From positions 126,793 through 190,792 of the forward strand of contig PKFB01000015.1 in assembly GCA_002919305.1 (NCBI GenBank): 64,000 nt of DNA. The letters run 5' to 3'. The position numbers and the translations under genes are program-made. The stretch comes from Actinomycetales bacterium. Lineage in GTDB: Bacteria > Actinomycetota > Actinomycetes > Mycobacteriales > Micromonosporaceae. The notes beneath the pieces were generated by a model. It was not told the DNA's origin, did no database searches, and saw only the letters and a list, made by a program, of their open reading frames with translations. Each line of letters begins with the position of its first letter. Position 1 is the stretch's first letter. This document shows positions 54,770-64,000 of the stretch, one piece after another.

Positions 54770-55243
54770 TCACGCATCACGCTGCCTGGCTTTCTGGTTG
54801 TGGTACTCCAACACCCGGGTCAGCAACCGGATCAGGAGCTGACGCTCCTCCGGAGACAGCGGAGCGAGCAGCTCATCCTGGATCCGTTCCAGCTGCTTAT
54901 CCAATCTGCGCAGGTACCGCCGCCCCGCCGGCGTGATGGTGATGATGTTGCGCCGTCGATCGGACGGATCAGGGGCGCGTCGCACCAGTTCCCGCTCGAC
55001 GAGCTCGTTGATCGTCTCCACGATGTCGCTGAAGTGGATACCGCTGCGCCGCCCCAGCGTGGCCTGGCTGGCCGGCCCGACCTCTTCCAGGGTCGCCAAC
55101 AGGCGGTAGTGGTAACGACGGGCATCGACGGCCGCCAACCCGTCGTTCACCAAGCGGGTGGCGTACGCGGCGGATTGATTCAGTAACCAGCTCGGCTGGC
55201 TCGTCAACCTGGTGGGAGCCGCGTCCTCGGTCGACACCTCCAT
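54770..55243 (-). CDS. MarR-family transcriptional regulator
   Basis: A 157-aa winged-helix dimer: ATLGRRSGIHFSDIVETINE is the recognition region and RRAPDPSDRRRNIITITPAG the wing. The ATG at 55243 has no good ribosome site. A -10-like TAGACT lies a few bases before it, so a leaderless transcript is likely. Divergent from the hemerythrin gene with palindromes between. Confidence 0.9.
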   Translation of the reverse strand: MEVSTEDAAPTRLTSQPSWLLNQSAAYATRLVNDGLAAVDARRYHYRLLATLEEVGPASQATLGRRSGIHFSDIVETINELVERELVRRAPDPSDRRRNIITITPAGRRYLRRLDKQLERIQDELLAPLSPEERQLLIRLLTRVLEYHNQKARQRDA

Positions 55244-55263
55244 GTGAGGAGTCTAACAAGTTC

Positions 55264-55335
55264 GTTGGTGCCGCTAATGTTCTCAGAAATCATTAGAGCC
55301 ACTAACGTTAGTGGCACCAACGTTAGTTGGACTAA
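55264..55335. promoter_or_regulatory. Cluster of related palindromic operator-like sites
   Basis: GCCACTAACGTTAGTGGC (55298-55315) is a perfect 18-nt palindrome. CCAACGTTAGTTGG follows at 55318-55331. The inverse copy GTTGGTGCCGCTAATGTT (55264-55281) matches the reverse complement of 55304-55321 at 16 of 18 positions. They lie between the MarR start and the hemerythrin gene, so are probable MarR binding sites controlling both. Confidence 0.7.
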
Positions 55336-55441
55336 TGATATGAGCGGTCACCGAACCGCTCCCTCCGCGATGAGTGTCCGCACGAATCAGCGAAGCGGTG
55401 GCTTGAACCCCACCGCTGAACACCACCGGCTAGGAGAAGCC

Positions 55442-56092
55442 ATGACCAGCAGACCCTTCCGTCTGAACATGGGCATGATGTACGCCGTCCACGACGCCTT
55501 CCGGCGTGACCTGGAGCAGCTCGCGCGTATCGCGGCCCGCACCGACGACGATCCCCGCCGCATTTTGCGCACCGCCGCCGGGTGGGAGATGTTCAAGACC
55601 TACCTAATCACGCACCATGTAACCGAGGACGAGGCGCTGTGGCCCGTCACGCGCCACATCGTGACCGACCAGGATCGCCCCGACGATCTCGCTCTGTTGG
55701 ACGCCATGGAGGCTGAGCACGCCGCCATCGATCCGATGCTGGAGGCGGTGGATGCGGCGTTAGCCGATCGAGAGTCCGGACCGCAGCGGCTCGGCGATCT
55801 AATCGACGCCTTACACAGCGAGCTCACCAAGCACCTTCAACACGAAGAGGAGCAGGCGTTACCGCTGCTCGACGACGTCCTGACCGAGGAGCAGTGGCGC
55901 CATTTCGGTGATCGACACCGGGAACGGATCGGCACCCACGCCCCGCGCTACCTGCCCTGGGTCCTCGACGGCCTGTCCCCGGACCGGGCCGCCCCCATCC
56001 TCGCCGGGCTCCCGGCGCCTATCCGCACCGCCTACCAGGACGAATGGCTCCCCGCGTACACCCGCCTGAACCGTTGGGAGCCCGCTGACTGA
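55442..56092 (+). CDS. Hemerythrin-domain protein
   Basis: The 216-aa product starts at the ATG at 55442 after TAGGAGAAG. The frame extends upstream across the operators and is not used. Diiron-site residues are seen in YAVHDAFRRD, YLITHHVTEDEALWP and LTKHLQHEEEQALPL. Oxygen or nitric-oxide binding, or sensing, is plausible. Regulated by the divergent MarR. Confidence 0.9.
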   Translation: MTSRPFRLNMGMMYAVHDAFRRDLEQLARIAARTDDDPRRILRTAAGWEMFKTYLITHHVTEDEALWPVTRHIVTDQDRPDDLALLDAMEAEHAAIDPMLEAVDAALADRESGPQRLGDLIDALHSELTKHLQHEEEQALPLLDDVLTEEQWRHFGDRHRERIGTHAPRYLPWVLDGLSPDRAAPILAGLPAPIRTAYQDEWLPAYTRLNRWEPAD

Positions 56093-56158
56093 GGGTCGCA
56101 AAGATAAAGTCGCGCAGCTCATCAGCGAATTCGACGAGTCACATCGTCGTTCATTACG

Positions 56159-56190
56159 TTCTCCATGATCACCCTAATCATCATGGAGAA
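56159..56190. promoter_or_regulatory. 11-bp inverted repeat covering the ribosome site of the EACC1-like gene
   Basis: TTCTCCATGAT (56159-56169) with ATCATGGAGAA (56180-56190), 10-nt loop. The right arm contains the GGAGAA ribosome site of the next gene. It could be an operator, or an RNA hairpin that hides the ribosome site. Confidence 0.55.
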
Positions 56191-56195
56191 TTGTC

Positions 56196-56576
56196 GTGAT
56201 AGGCGTAGGCTTCACCATCAGGTTCGACGCGCTGGAGGGTGAGGATGACGATGCCTTATGGAACCTCACCCAACAGCTAGCCGATGACTTAGCCGACGTA
56301 TGCGAAGTTGACTACCTCAGCTCCGCAGCGCCGCTCAGTAAAAGCAGCATTGGAGAGTTCATCCTGGGCGCTCTGACGGTGTTCACCTCGTTGGAGCTGA
56401 CTCAACTTCAGGACGTCATGCAGACCATCGTGGCGTTCCTCAGCCGTCACCAGGGACGACGGGCCACCCTGGAAGTGGGAGACCTGAAGTTCGAACTGAC
56501 GCAGCCGACTCAAGAGGAGGTCGCTCGGCTCATCGAGATCGTGCGAGCCGCGGTTGAGGAGGAGACCCGCCACTGA
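56196..56576 (+). CDS. EACC1-like (effector-associated constant component) protein, orphan
   Basis: A 126-aa acidic, soluble protein with GTG start. The pattern (an N-terminal strand-helix, GEFILGALTVFTSLELTQLQ, FLSRHQGRRATLEVGDLKFE and a final amphipathic helix) resembles EACC1 proteins of actinobacterial conflict systems, small modules usually encoded beside a caspase- or trypsin-type effector. No effector gene is adjacent, so this copy is orphan. The family call is by pattern only. Confidence 0.6.
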   Translation: MIGVGFTIRFDALEGEDDDALWNLTQQLADDLADVCEVDYLSSAAPLSKSSIGEFILGALTVFTSLELTQLQDVMQTIVAFLSRHQGRRATLEVGDLKFELTQPTQEEVARLIEIVRAAVEEETRH

Positions 56577-56664
56577 CCGGATGGTACGCCCACGCCTGAC
56601 CCGCGCCGTGGTGCTGCCCGGCCGAGCCGGACCAGCCAACCTGCCACCGGCCAACCGCCCACGG

Positions 56665-57168
56665 TCAGCCCGTGCCCCGGCCGTGCAGCACCAACCCCCA
56701 CGTCAACAGCCCGAACCCGATCGTGCTGGTCACGGCGCGGATAAGGTTCCACCGCACCCAGGTCGCCTCGAACCGTTCCCGAATCGCCGCCAGATCCGTG
56801 ATCTGATCAACGCCTCCAGCCGCGGCCAGCTGATCATTCAGCGGCACATTCACCATGCCGGTGATAAGAAACGTGGCCAGGTAAAGGACGAACGCGGCCC
56901 CGATCCACACCAACGCCGACCGATCAGGGCCCCGCAGGTGCACCACGCCGGCCACGGCGGTCAACAGCAGCGCCCCGATGAAGATGGTCATGAACCAGCC
57001 GTTGAGAATCGCGCTGTTGATGTTCTGCATCGTGGTGACGAAGGTACGGTCATCGGTCCTGGCGAGCCCGGGCATGACCGAGTAGCTGAAGCCGGCGAAC
57101 AGGCCGGCCGCCAGCCCCATGGCCACGGTCGCCGCGATCAGCGACGCCGTACGGGCGAAATCGAACAT
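56665..57168 (-). CDS. DUF1772 (anthrone-oxygenase-like) membrane protein
   Basis: A 167-aa four-helix membrane protein. Typical DUF1772 features: GLFAGFSYSVMPGLA in the first helix, MQNINSAILN in the first loop, and RFEATWVRWNLIRAVTS before the last helix. Some relatives are oxygenase components, most are uncharacterised. It lies 62 bases after the NmrA-like gene on the same strand, so likely the same operon. Confidence 0.87.
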   Translation of the reverse strand: MFDFARTASLIAATVAMGLAAGLFAGFSYSVMPGLARTDDRTFVTTMQNINSAILNGWFMTIFIGALLLTAVAGVVHLRGPDRSALVWIGAAFVLYLATFLITGMVNVPLNDQLAAAGGVDQITDLAAIRERFEATWVRWNLIRAVTSTIGFGLLTWGLVLHGRGTG

Positions 57169-57230
57169 CGCTTATTCCTCACCCCGCTCACATGCGGACA
57201 TCGAGCGGTGTCCCTCCGGTATGGGCGTCA

Positions 57231-58064
57231 TCAGCCCGCCCAGATCCCGGTAGCGGCGACCCGCCGGGCATAGTCGCTGAAGTCGCGGGGCTGCCGCCCC
57301 AGCGCACGCTGCACCCCGTCGCCCAGATAGGCGTTGCGCCCATCGAGCACCACCGTGAACAGCTCACATAGCAGATCCACCACATCCTTGGGCACCTGGT
57401 GCTGGGCGAGCAGCGCCGCGTACTCCGTGAGGGATACCCGCTGCAGCCGCACCGGACGCCCTGCCGCCTGCGCGATCTCCGCGAGGGCATCGGTGAAGGT
57501 CAGCAGCCTCGGGCCGGTCACCTCATACACCTGTCCGGCGTGCCGGTCCTCGGTCAACGCCGCCGTCACCACCTCAGCGATGTCATCGGCGTCGATGAAT
57601 GGCTCCGGCACGTCCTGGACCGGAAGCGCCACCTGCCCACTGCGCACCGCGTCGAGCAGGACCCCTTCATCGAAGTTCTGCATAAACCAGCTGGCCCGTA
57701 CGACCGTCCACTCTGGAATCCCGGACTGCTGGAGCTTCAGTTCGCTGCGCTGCGCCTCCGGTTCTCCCCGCCCCGACAGCAGCACCAGCCGCCGCACTCC
57801 ACTGTCCACCGCGATCCGGCTGAGCTGTTCGATCGCCTCGGCAGCGCCCGGCACCGCCAGGTCAGGGGCGTAGGTCAGGTACGCCGCGTCCGCACCGCGC
57901 AGCGCCGCCTCCCATGTGGTGGGGTCCTCCCAGTCGAATCGAGGCTGTCCAAACCGTGATCCCATCCGCACGGTCAGGCCACGTTCCGCCAGCAGCCGCC
58001 CCACCCGGCGCCCCGTCTTGCCAGTACCACCTGTGACCAGAATCTGCTGTATCCGCTCTCCCAT
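57231..58064 (-). CDS. NmrA-like NAD(P)H-binding protein (atypical SDR)
   Basis: A 277-aa Rossmann protein: QQILVTGGTGKTGRRVGRLL, substrate-side RRLVLLSGRGEPEAQ and RASWFMQNFDEG, typical of quinone-reductase-like NmrA proteins. With the DUF1772 gene downstream and a divergent AraC regulator, it forms a common actinobacterial oxidative or aromatic detoxification module. Confidence 0.9.
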   Translation of the reverse strand: MGERIQQILVTGGTGKTGRRVGRLLAERGLTVRMGSRFGQPRFDWEDPTTWEAALRGADAAYLTYAPDLAVPGAAEAIEQLSRIAVDSGVRRLVLLSGRGEPEAQRSELKLQQSGIPEWTVVRASWFMQNFDEGVLLDAVRSGQVALPVQDVPEPFIDADDIAEVVTAALTEDRHAGQVYEVTGPRLLTFTDALAEIAQAAGRPVRLQRVSLTEYAALLAQHQVPKDVVDLLCELFTVVLDGRNAYLGDGVQRALGRQPRDFSDYARRVAATGIWAG

Positions 58065-58146
58065 GTCAGCCAGTGAACCGCCTGCACAGTCACTCTGACC
58101 ATGGTTGAGACGCTCGGGGGCATAAGTGTGCGTCTACGATGGGCGG

Positions 58147-59112
58147 ATGGACGCACTCTCCGGGTTGATGGAGGGCACCAGAGCCAGAGGGGCTTTCCTG
58201 CTACGTTCCGTAATGTCGTCACCCTGGTCGATCCGGGTCCAGGACCAGGCACCCCTCACCATCATGATCATGACGCGGGGACAGGGGTGGCTCATCCCCG
58301 ACTCCGGTGCCCCCTTACGGTTCGGGACCGGGGATGTGGCGGTGGCCCGCGGTCCAGACCCGTACACGGTCGCCGACGACCCGACCACTCCGCCTCAGGT
58401 GGTGATCCATCCCGGGGAACGCAGCGCCACCCTCGACGGTCAGGCGCTCTGTGACGTGATGGATCTGGGGGTACGCACCTGGGGCAACGACCCTACCGGC
58501 GACTGTGAGTTCCTCGTCGGCACCTATCAGATGCGGGGCGAGGTGAGCGGTCGTCTGCTGCGGGCCCTGCCTCCCATGCTGGTGCTGTCGGCCGACACCT
58601 GGAGCTGTCCCCTTCTTCCGCTGTTGCACGAAGAGATCAATAAAGACGAACCAGGCCAGGCTGTGATCTTGGATCGGCTGCTGGATCTGGTGCTGCTCGC
58701 CACCTTGCGCGCCTGGTTCTCCCGCCCCGAAGCCGAGGCACCGGCTTGGTACCGGGCCTACGGCGATGCGGTGGTGGGCACGGCGCTGCGCCTGCTGCAC
58801 ACCACCCCGGCGGCGCCCTGGACGGTGGCTGAACTGGCCACCCGGGTGGGGGTATCCCGGGCCGCGCTGGCACGCCGGTTCACCGCGCTGGTCGGAGAAC
58901 CGCCCATGGCTTATCTGACCAGCTGGCGGCTCGCCCTGGCCGCTGACCTCCTCCACGATCCGGACCTCACGCTCGGCGCGGTCGCCCGCCAGGTCGGCTA
59001 CGGCAGCCCGTTCGCCCTCAGCGCCGCGTTCAAACGGCGGTACGGGGTCAGTCCGCAGGAGTACCGCCGGCGTGCCTTAAGCCCTGACCATCCCCTCGGT
59101 GAGGCCAGCTAG
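58147..59112 (+). CDS. AraC-family regulator with cupin sensor
   Basis: The 321-aa product starts at the ATG at 58147 (MDALSGLMEGTRARGAF). The N-terminal cupin domain (LTIMIMTRGQGWLIPDSGA) is followed by an AraC HTH: LATRVGVSRAALARRFTALV and VARQVGYGSPFALSAAFKRR. Divergent from the NmrA-like gene, its presumed target. Confidence 0.92.
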   Translation: MDALSGLMEGTRARGAFLLRSVMSSPWSIRVQDQAPLTIMIMTRGQGWLIPDSGAPLRFGTGDVAVARGPDPYTVADDPTTPPQVVIHPGERSATLDGQALCDVMDLGVRTWGNDPTGDCEFLVGTYQMRGEVSGRLLRALPPMLVLSADTWSCPLLPLLHEEINKDEPGQAVILDRLLDLVLLATLRAWFSRPEAEAPAWYRAYGDAVVGTALRLLHTTPAAPWTVAELATRVGVSRAALARRFTALVGEPPMAYLTSWRLALAADLLHDPDLTLGAVARQVGYGSPFALSAAFKRRYGVSPQEYRRRALSPDHPLGEAS

Positions 59113-59196
59113 GCGCGCCTCCGATCACCCATCGGCGAATCACACCGCCGCTCCCACCTCAAAACAGGTGATCAGGAGAGGAGCTCAAGGCAGGGA

Positions 59197-60162
59197 TCAG
59201 GCCGCTTCCAGCAGGTAGGCGGGCGCCCACCAGTAGTCGTACAGCAACCGCGGCTCGGCCAGCCGCGTAAAACCTGCGGCCCGCAGATCGGCCTGCCACG
59301 CGCTGACAGCCTGCTCGTATGTGGTACGGGTCCCCTCCCCCATGGGTGACTCGAAGTACCCCAACATCACCGGGATCAGAAAACCCTGCGCGACGAGCCC
59401 ACCGTCCCCGGCGTACTCGGCCAGGCCCTGCTCCATGCGACGCAGGCACCGGGCGTACCAGTCGGGTTCGAAGGGAGATTCCGCACCGGGCACGTCGAAC
59501 TCGACCAGCAGCAGCCGGTCGGTACGTGCCCGCAGCCAGGCCAGCGCTTCCCGGCGCTGGTGGTACGGCAGGGAATGCAGCGCGAAAGTTGACTGCGCCA
59601 ACGCCCAGCGCCGCTGTGGATACGCGGCGGCGAACTCGGCAAAGGTGCCTCGGAAAGCGCGGTGAGCGACGCCCCGCTCCCGCAAAGCCGCGACCAGCCG
59701 GTCCACCAGCTGATCCATCGGCTCGACCACCTCGACCTCGCCGACGTCCTCCGTCAGTGCCGGCAGCAGCGCCATCCCCTCACCGGTGCCGATGTCCAGG
59801 AGGGTCCGCGGCCTCAGACGCCGGTAACACTCACGTAGCGCCGCCGTGGTCGCCTCATAGAGCGCGACATTGCTCCCGCCCTGCACGAAGGCGGTGAACG
59901 CCTCGGGTGCCCGATACACATTGCCCACCTGTCCGGCGCGGAGAAAACGGGCCGTCTCGGTGAACACCCGGCGTTCGGGTTCAAGCGCGGCGGCGCGTTC
60001 GGCGTACCGGGTGGCGGCCGTCCGGTCCTGCCCCGCCCACGCCATAACGGCGAGGTAGAACACGGAATCGGCGTCCTCCGCCGCGCTTTCCCAGTCGGAC
60101 AGGGGCGCCGGTAACGGCTGTCCGGCGCCCTGCCAGGTCTTCCACAGCTGATCCACGCTCAC
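59197..60162 (-). CDS. SAM-dependent methyltransferase
   Basis: The 321-aa product starts at a GTG at 60162 (MSVDQLWKTWQGAG) six bases after GGGGGGAAG. The N-terminal 100 residues are helical, then a class I core RTLLDIGTGEGMALLPAL, VEVVEPMDQL and LAQSTFALHSLP. The substrate is unknown. It lies 83 bases after ahcY on the same strand, so the enzyme that removes S-adenosylhomocysteine is co-expressed. Confidence 0.8.
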   Translation of the reverse strand: MSVDQLWKTWQGAGQPLPAPLSDWESAAEDADSVFYLAVMAWAGQDRTAATRYAERAAALEPERRVFTETARFLRAGQVGNVYRAPEAFTAFVQGGSNVALYEATTAALRECYRRLRPRTLLDIGTGEGMALLPALTEDVGEVEVVEPMDQLVDRLVAALRERGVAHRAFRGTFAEFAAAYPQRRWALAQSTFALHSLPYHQRREALAWLRARTDRLLLVEFDVPGAESPFEPDWYARCLRRMEQGLAEYAGDGGLVAQGFLIPVMLGYFESPMGEGTRTTYEQAVSAWQADLRAAGFTRLAEPRLLYDYWWAPAYLLEAA

Positions 60163-60245
60163 CGTTGTCTTCCCCCCTTTACGTGCCCTGTCCCTGTCAA
60201 CGTGTGTTCCCCGCCGTGGACTGGGCCCCGGGGGAAACGGTGCGC

Positions 60246-61781
<1,536 letters not shown>

Positions 61782-61794
61782 TTAGATTTATGGA

Positions 61795-62238
61795 ATGCGA
61801 ATTACGGAAGCCGCCCGACGACTCGGTACCTCGCCCCGGATGCTGCGCTATCGGGAGGCTCTCGGGTTACTGCCGCCGGCTCGCGACCCCCACGGCAAAG
61901 CCAGGCACCGTCAGTACGCGGAGGAGGACTTAGAAGCGGTCCGGCTCGCCCTGGAGCTAGAGACGCGCTACGACGTCACCCCCGCCGCCCTAGCGTTCGG
62001 GCTGCGGGTGCTCACCGAGCCGGAGGTGGCCACCCGACTGCGTGAACTTGGCCGACGGATCGGTCGACTTCCTGGCCCTTCGCGCTCCGACCGCGCGACG
62101 GACCCGATCGGTGATGGGCGTACGCCCGATGGCCAGCCGGTGAACGGGGTACGGTCAACGGTTCCAGCCAGCCGTGCCCAGGACTTTGAGAAGGCGCGGG
62201 CGCTGCGTTGGCTCCAGTCGACCCGCCGCGATCTTTAA
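61795..62238 (+). CDS. MerR-family transcriptional regulator
   Basis: A 147-aa protein with the N-terminal MerR winged helix: MRITEAARRLGTSPRMLRYR and RQYAEEDLEAVRLALEL. The short C-terminal region has no metal-binding cysteines. The ATG has no ribosome site and a TTAGAT -10-like element lies 12 bases upstream, so it is probably leaderless. Divergent from ahcY with about 100 bases between. Confidence 0.88.
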   Translation: MRITEAARRLGTSPRMLRYREALGLLPPARDPHGKARHRQYAEEDLEAVRLALELETRYDVTPAALAFGLRVLTEPEVATRLRELGRRIGRLPGPSRSDRATDPIGDGRTPDGQPVNGVRSTVPASRAQDFEKARALRWLQSTRRDL

Positions 62239-62336
62239 CCCTCTATTCGTGGACAGGCGCTCTGGTGAGCCGTTCCCCACACCGAGGGTTTCCGGGTGCA
62301 GCGCCCCAGACCAGGCCACGCGGGAAAGTGATGGGC

Positions 62337-62371
62337 AAGGCCACAGCCCACGCTCTCCCGTGTGGCCTTTT
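62337..62371. terminator. Bidirectional terminator
   Basis: AAGGCCACA (62337-62345) with TGTGGCCTT (62361-62369), 15-nt loop, T-run on the plus strand, between convergent MerR and TetR genes. The remaining gap (62239-62428) holds no gene. Confidence 0.8.
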
Positions 62372-62428
62372 CGGCGCCCGTCGGTGCCCGCCTTTCAGCC
62401 GACCAGCGGCGCCCGGCACCGCACGCGC

Positions 62429-63043
62429 TCAGCGATGAGGCTCAGCTGTGGGTGAAGTGCCCGAGGGAGCGCAGGTGAGATCCTCAAGCGATGCGGGAAG
62501 TGGCTTGGTTAAGCCACTGAGCAGCTCGACCACCCAGGGCTCGGCCGGCACCGCGTCCGGCCCCACCACCCGCATCGTCGCCAACACCGTCAGCAGCATC
62601 CCGGACGCCATGAACTGACAGACCTCTTCGGCGCTCGCCCCGGTAATCTCGCGAACGACGTGGTAGATCCGCCCAAAGCACCGCCGGGCGACCGGCCCGA
62701 TCTCCGAGTCTGGACCAACGGCGAACCCGTGCAGCAGCACCACGAGCATGTCCCGCTCGGCGAGCATCTTGTTGTAGGCATCGGCGAGGCTCCCCAGGTT
62801 CGGCCGCACCGCCGCCGCCTCCCGGAATCTCTGCTCGATCTGGGCGGTCACGTGCTCAACCGCGGCGATGAACAGTCGCTGCTTCCCCCCGAACAGCCGC
62901 ACCACGTATGGCTGGGACACCCCCGCGATCCGCGCCACATCGTCGGTAGTGGTGCCGGCGTACCCCTTTTCAGCGAATGCCTTCACGGCCGCCGCCAGTA
63001 ACTGCTCGCTCCGCTCCGTCGCGGTCAGTCGTGTCCTCGCCAT
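62429..63043 (-). CDS. TetR-family transcriptional repressor
   Basis: A 204-aa protein. The N-terminal HTH is AEKGYAGTTTDDVARIAG followed by VSQPYVVRLFGGKQRLF. The C-terminal ligand domain is typical. Divergent from a DHA2-type exporter with two inverted-repeat sites between, so it is probably the exporter's repressor, released by the drug. Confidence 0.93.
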   Translation of the reverse strand: MARTRLTATERSEQLLAAAVKAFAEKGYAGTTTDDVARIAGVSQPYVVRLFGGKQRLFIAAVEHVTAQIEQRFREAAAVRPNLGSLADAYNKMLAERDMLVVLLHGFAVGPDSEIGPVARRCFGRIYHVVREITGASAEEVCQFMASGMLLTVLATMRVVGPDAVPAEPWVVELLSGLTKPLPASLEDLTCAPSGTSPTAEPHR

Positions 63044-63090
63044 CGCGTCTCCCCGGCCATGAAAAGGCCTTGTTACCTGCCCTATTGCAT

Positions 63091-63133
63091 GTTATCAGCC
63101 GATGACTTACTTTCCTAGTTATCAGTTGATGAC
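63091..63133. promoter_or_regulatory. Two TetR-type operator copies
   Basis: GTTATCAGCCGATGAC (63091-63106) and GTTATCAGTTGATGAC (63118-63133), each an imperfect inverted repeat of the form GTTATCA..TGATGAC, 27 bases apart. The second is just before the ribosome site of the exporter. Confidence 0.7.
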
Positions 63134-63148
63134 AAGAAAGGCTGCGGC

Positions 63149-64000
63149 ATGGCCCTTTCGCTTGCTCAAGAACCTGAAACACGTCCCACCCCGCCCCGGT
63201 CCGCCCGACCCGGACTGGCCGCTGTGCTGGCGGCGGTCGGAATCCCGATGTTCATGGTCACGCTCGATAACCTGGTGGTCACCACCGCGCTCCCCGTCAT
63301 CCGGGTCGAGCTTGACGCCTCCCTCACCGACCTGCAGTGGTTCGTCAACGCGTACACACTCCCGTTCGCCGCGTTGCTGCTCACCGCCGCCACGCTCGGC
63401 GACCGGCTCGGCCGGCGCCGGGTTTTCCTGGCCGGCATCGCGGTGTTCAGCGCCGCCTCCGCCGCCTGCGCCCTGGCCACCGAGCCGTGGATGCTGATCG
63501 CTGCCCGCGCCGTTCAAGGCAGCGCCGGAGCGGCCGTCATGCCGCTGTCGCTGACCCTGCTCGCCGCCGCTGTCCCACCGCAGATGCGGAACGCCGCGAT
63601 CGGTATCTGGAGCGGCATCAGCGGCCTTGGGGTCGCGGTGGGTCCGGTCGTGGGCGGCGCCGTCGCCGATGGCCTGGACTGGAACTGGATCTTCTGGATG
63701 AACGTCCCGATCGGAGTGATCGCCTTAGCGCTGGCCTGCTTCGTGCTGTCAGAGTCCCGGGGCGGGGCTGGGCGGCTGGACCCGCTGGGCCTTGCGCTGT
63801 GCTCCAGCGGGGTCCTGCTCGCGGTATGGGGCGTGGTGGAGGGCCCCGAGCACGGGTGGACGTCGACGCGGTCGCTCGTCGGCATCGGCCTCGGCTTGTT
63901 CTTGCTCGCCCTGTTCGTAGCGTGGGAGCGGCGCGCCACGGCCCCGATACTTCCGCTCGGCCTGTTCCGGTCCCTGGGCTTTTCTGTGGTGAACGCTGTG
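63149..64000 (+). CDS. DHA2-family (14-helix) drug exporter, 3' end outside the window
   Basis: The visible 284 residues start at the ATG at 63149 (MALSLAQEPETRP) after AAAGG. Motifs: VTLDNLVVTTALPVI in helix 1 (typical DHA2 motif D1), LGDRLGRRRVF (motif A) and a motif C-like GISGLGVAVGPVVGGAVAD in helix 5. It resembles EmrB/QacA proton antiporters. Probably repressed by the adjacent TetR. Confidence 0.93.
   Translation, partial: MALSLAQEPETRPTPPRSARPGLAAVLAAVGIPMFMVTLDNLVVTTALPVIRVELDASLTDLQWFVNAYTLPFAALLLTAATLGDRLGRRRVFLAGIAVFSAASAACALATEPWMLIAARAVQGSAGAAVMPLSLTLLAAAVPPQMRNAAIGIWSGISGLGVAVGPVVGGAVADGLDWNWIFWMNVPIGVIALALACFVLSESRGGAGRLDPLGLALCSSGVLLAVWGVVEGPEHGWTSTRSLVGIGLGLFLLALFVAWERRATAPILPLGLFRSLGFSVVNAV

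Overview
High-GC actinobacterial chromosome. The evidence is GTG/TTG starts, dense short-gap operons, a Rho with a long Arg/Glu-rich insertion, and the actinobacterial housekeeping order argS-lysA-hom-thrC / thrB-rho-rpmE-prfA-prmC-tsaC, all on the minus strand. The genus cannot be fixed from sequence alone.

Region by region. 1-14.7 kb: the housekeeping block tsaC (partial), prmC, prfA, rpmE, rho and thrB, interrupted by plus-strand accessory genes (a lipoprotein, a GGDEF diguanylate cyclase, an HNH-type lipoprotein nuclease) and by a very large secreted phosphodiester-glycosidase/metallophosphoesterase fusion. 14.9-23.5 kb: the most interesting part, a RiPP-like gene cluster inserted between thrC and thrB. 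A 69-aa precursor carries eight Cys in a CS-alpha-beta (defensin-like) pattern. It lies between a minus-strand operon (S9 peptidase, lasso B2-like protein, methyltransferase) and a plus-strand operon (lasso-cyclase-like protein, PqqD/B1-like protein, MauE-thioredoxin fusion, ABC exporter). The cyclase-like and B2-like proteins lack key catalytic residues of true lasso enzymes, while a dedicated disulfide-forming membrane protein is present. This suggests lasso machinery repurposed for a disulfide-rich, defensin-like peptide.

23.5-29 kb: thrC, hom, lysA and argS (threonine and lysine synthesis plus arginyl-tRNA synthetase). 29-32 kb: two DUF3105 paralogues around a DUF305 gene, then tRNA-Arg(CCG). 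32.4-34.1 kb: a decayed pentapeptide-repeat gene and empty sequence. 34.1-35.5 kb: an MFS transporter. 35.5-43 kb: a five-gene operon, each junction a 4-nt overlap: SWIM, DUF5691, MoxR ATPase, DUF5682, VWA. 43-48 kb: VOC and AraC genes, a dead Uma2 gene, a metallophosphoesterase paired with an orphan 5'-nucleotidase C-terminal domain, and a small secreted CBM2-like protein. 48-51.4 kb: class Ia ribonucleotide reductase nrdAB with candidate NrdR boxes. 51.8-64 kb: regulator/enzyme pairs (MarR, AraC, TetR, MerR) with NAD(P)-binding proteins, a quinone-reductase-like enzyme, a hemerythrin protein, an orphan EACC1-like protein, a methyltransferase next to ahcY, and a DHA2-type exporter cut by the window end. 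Several of these intergenic regions carry palindromic candidate operators.

No insertion sequence, prophage, CRISPR array or replication origin was seen.
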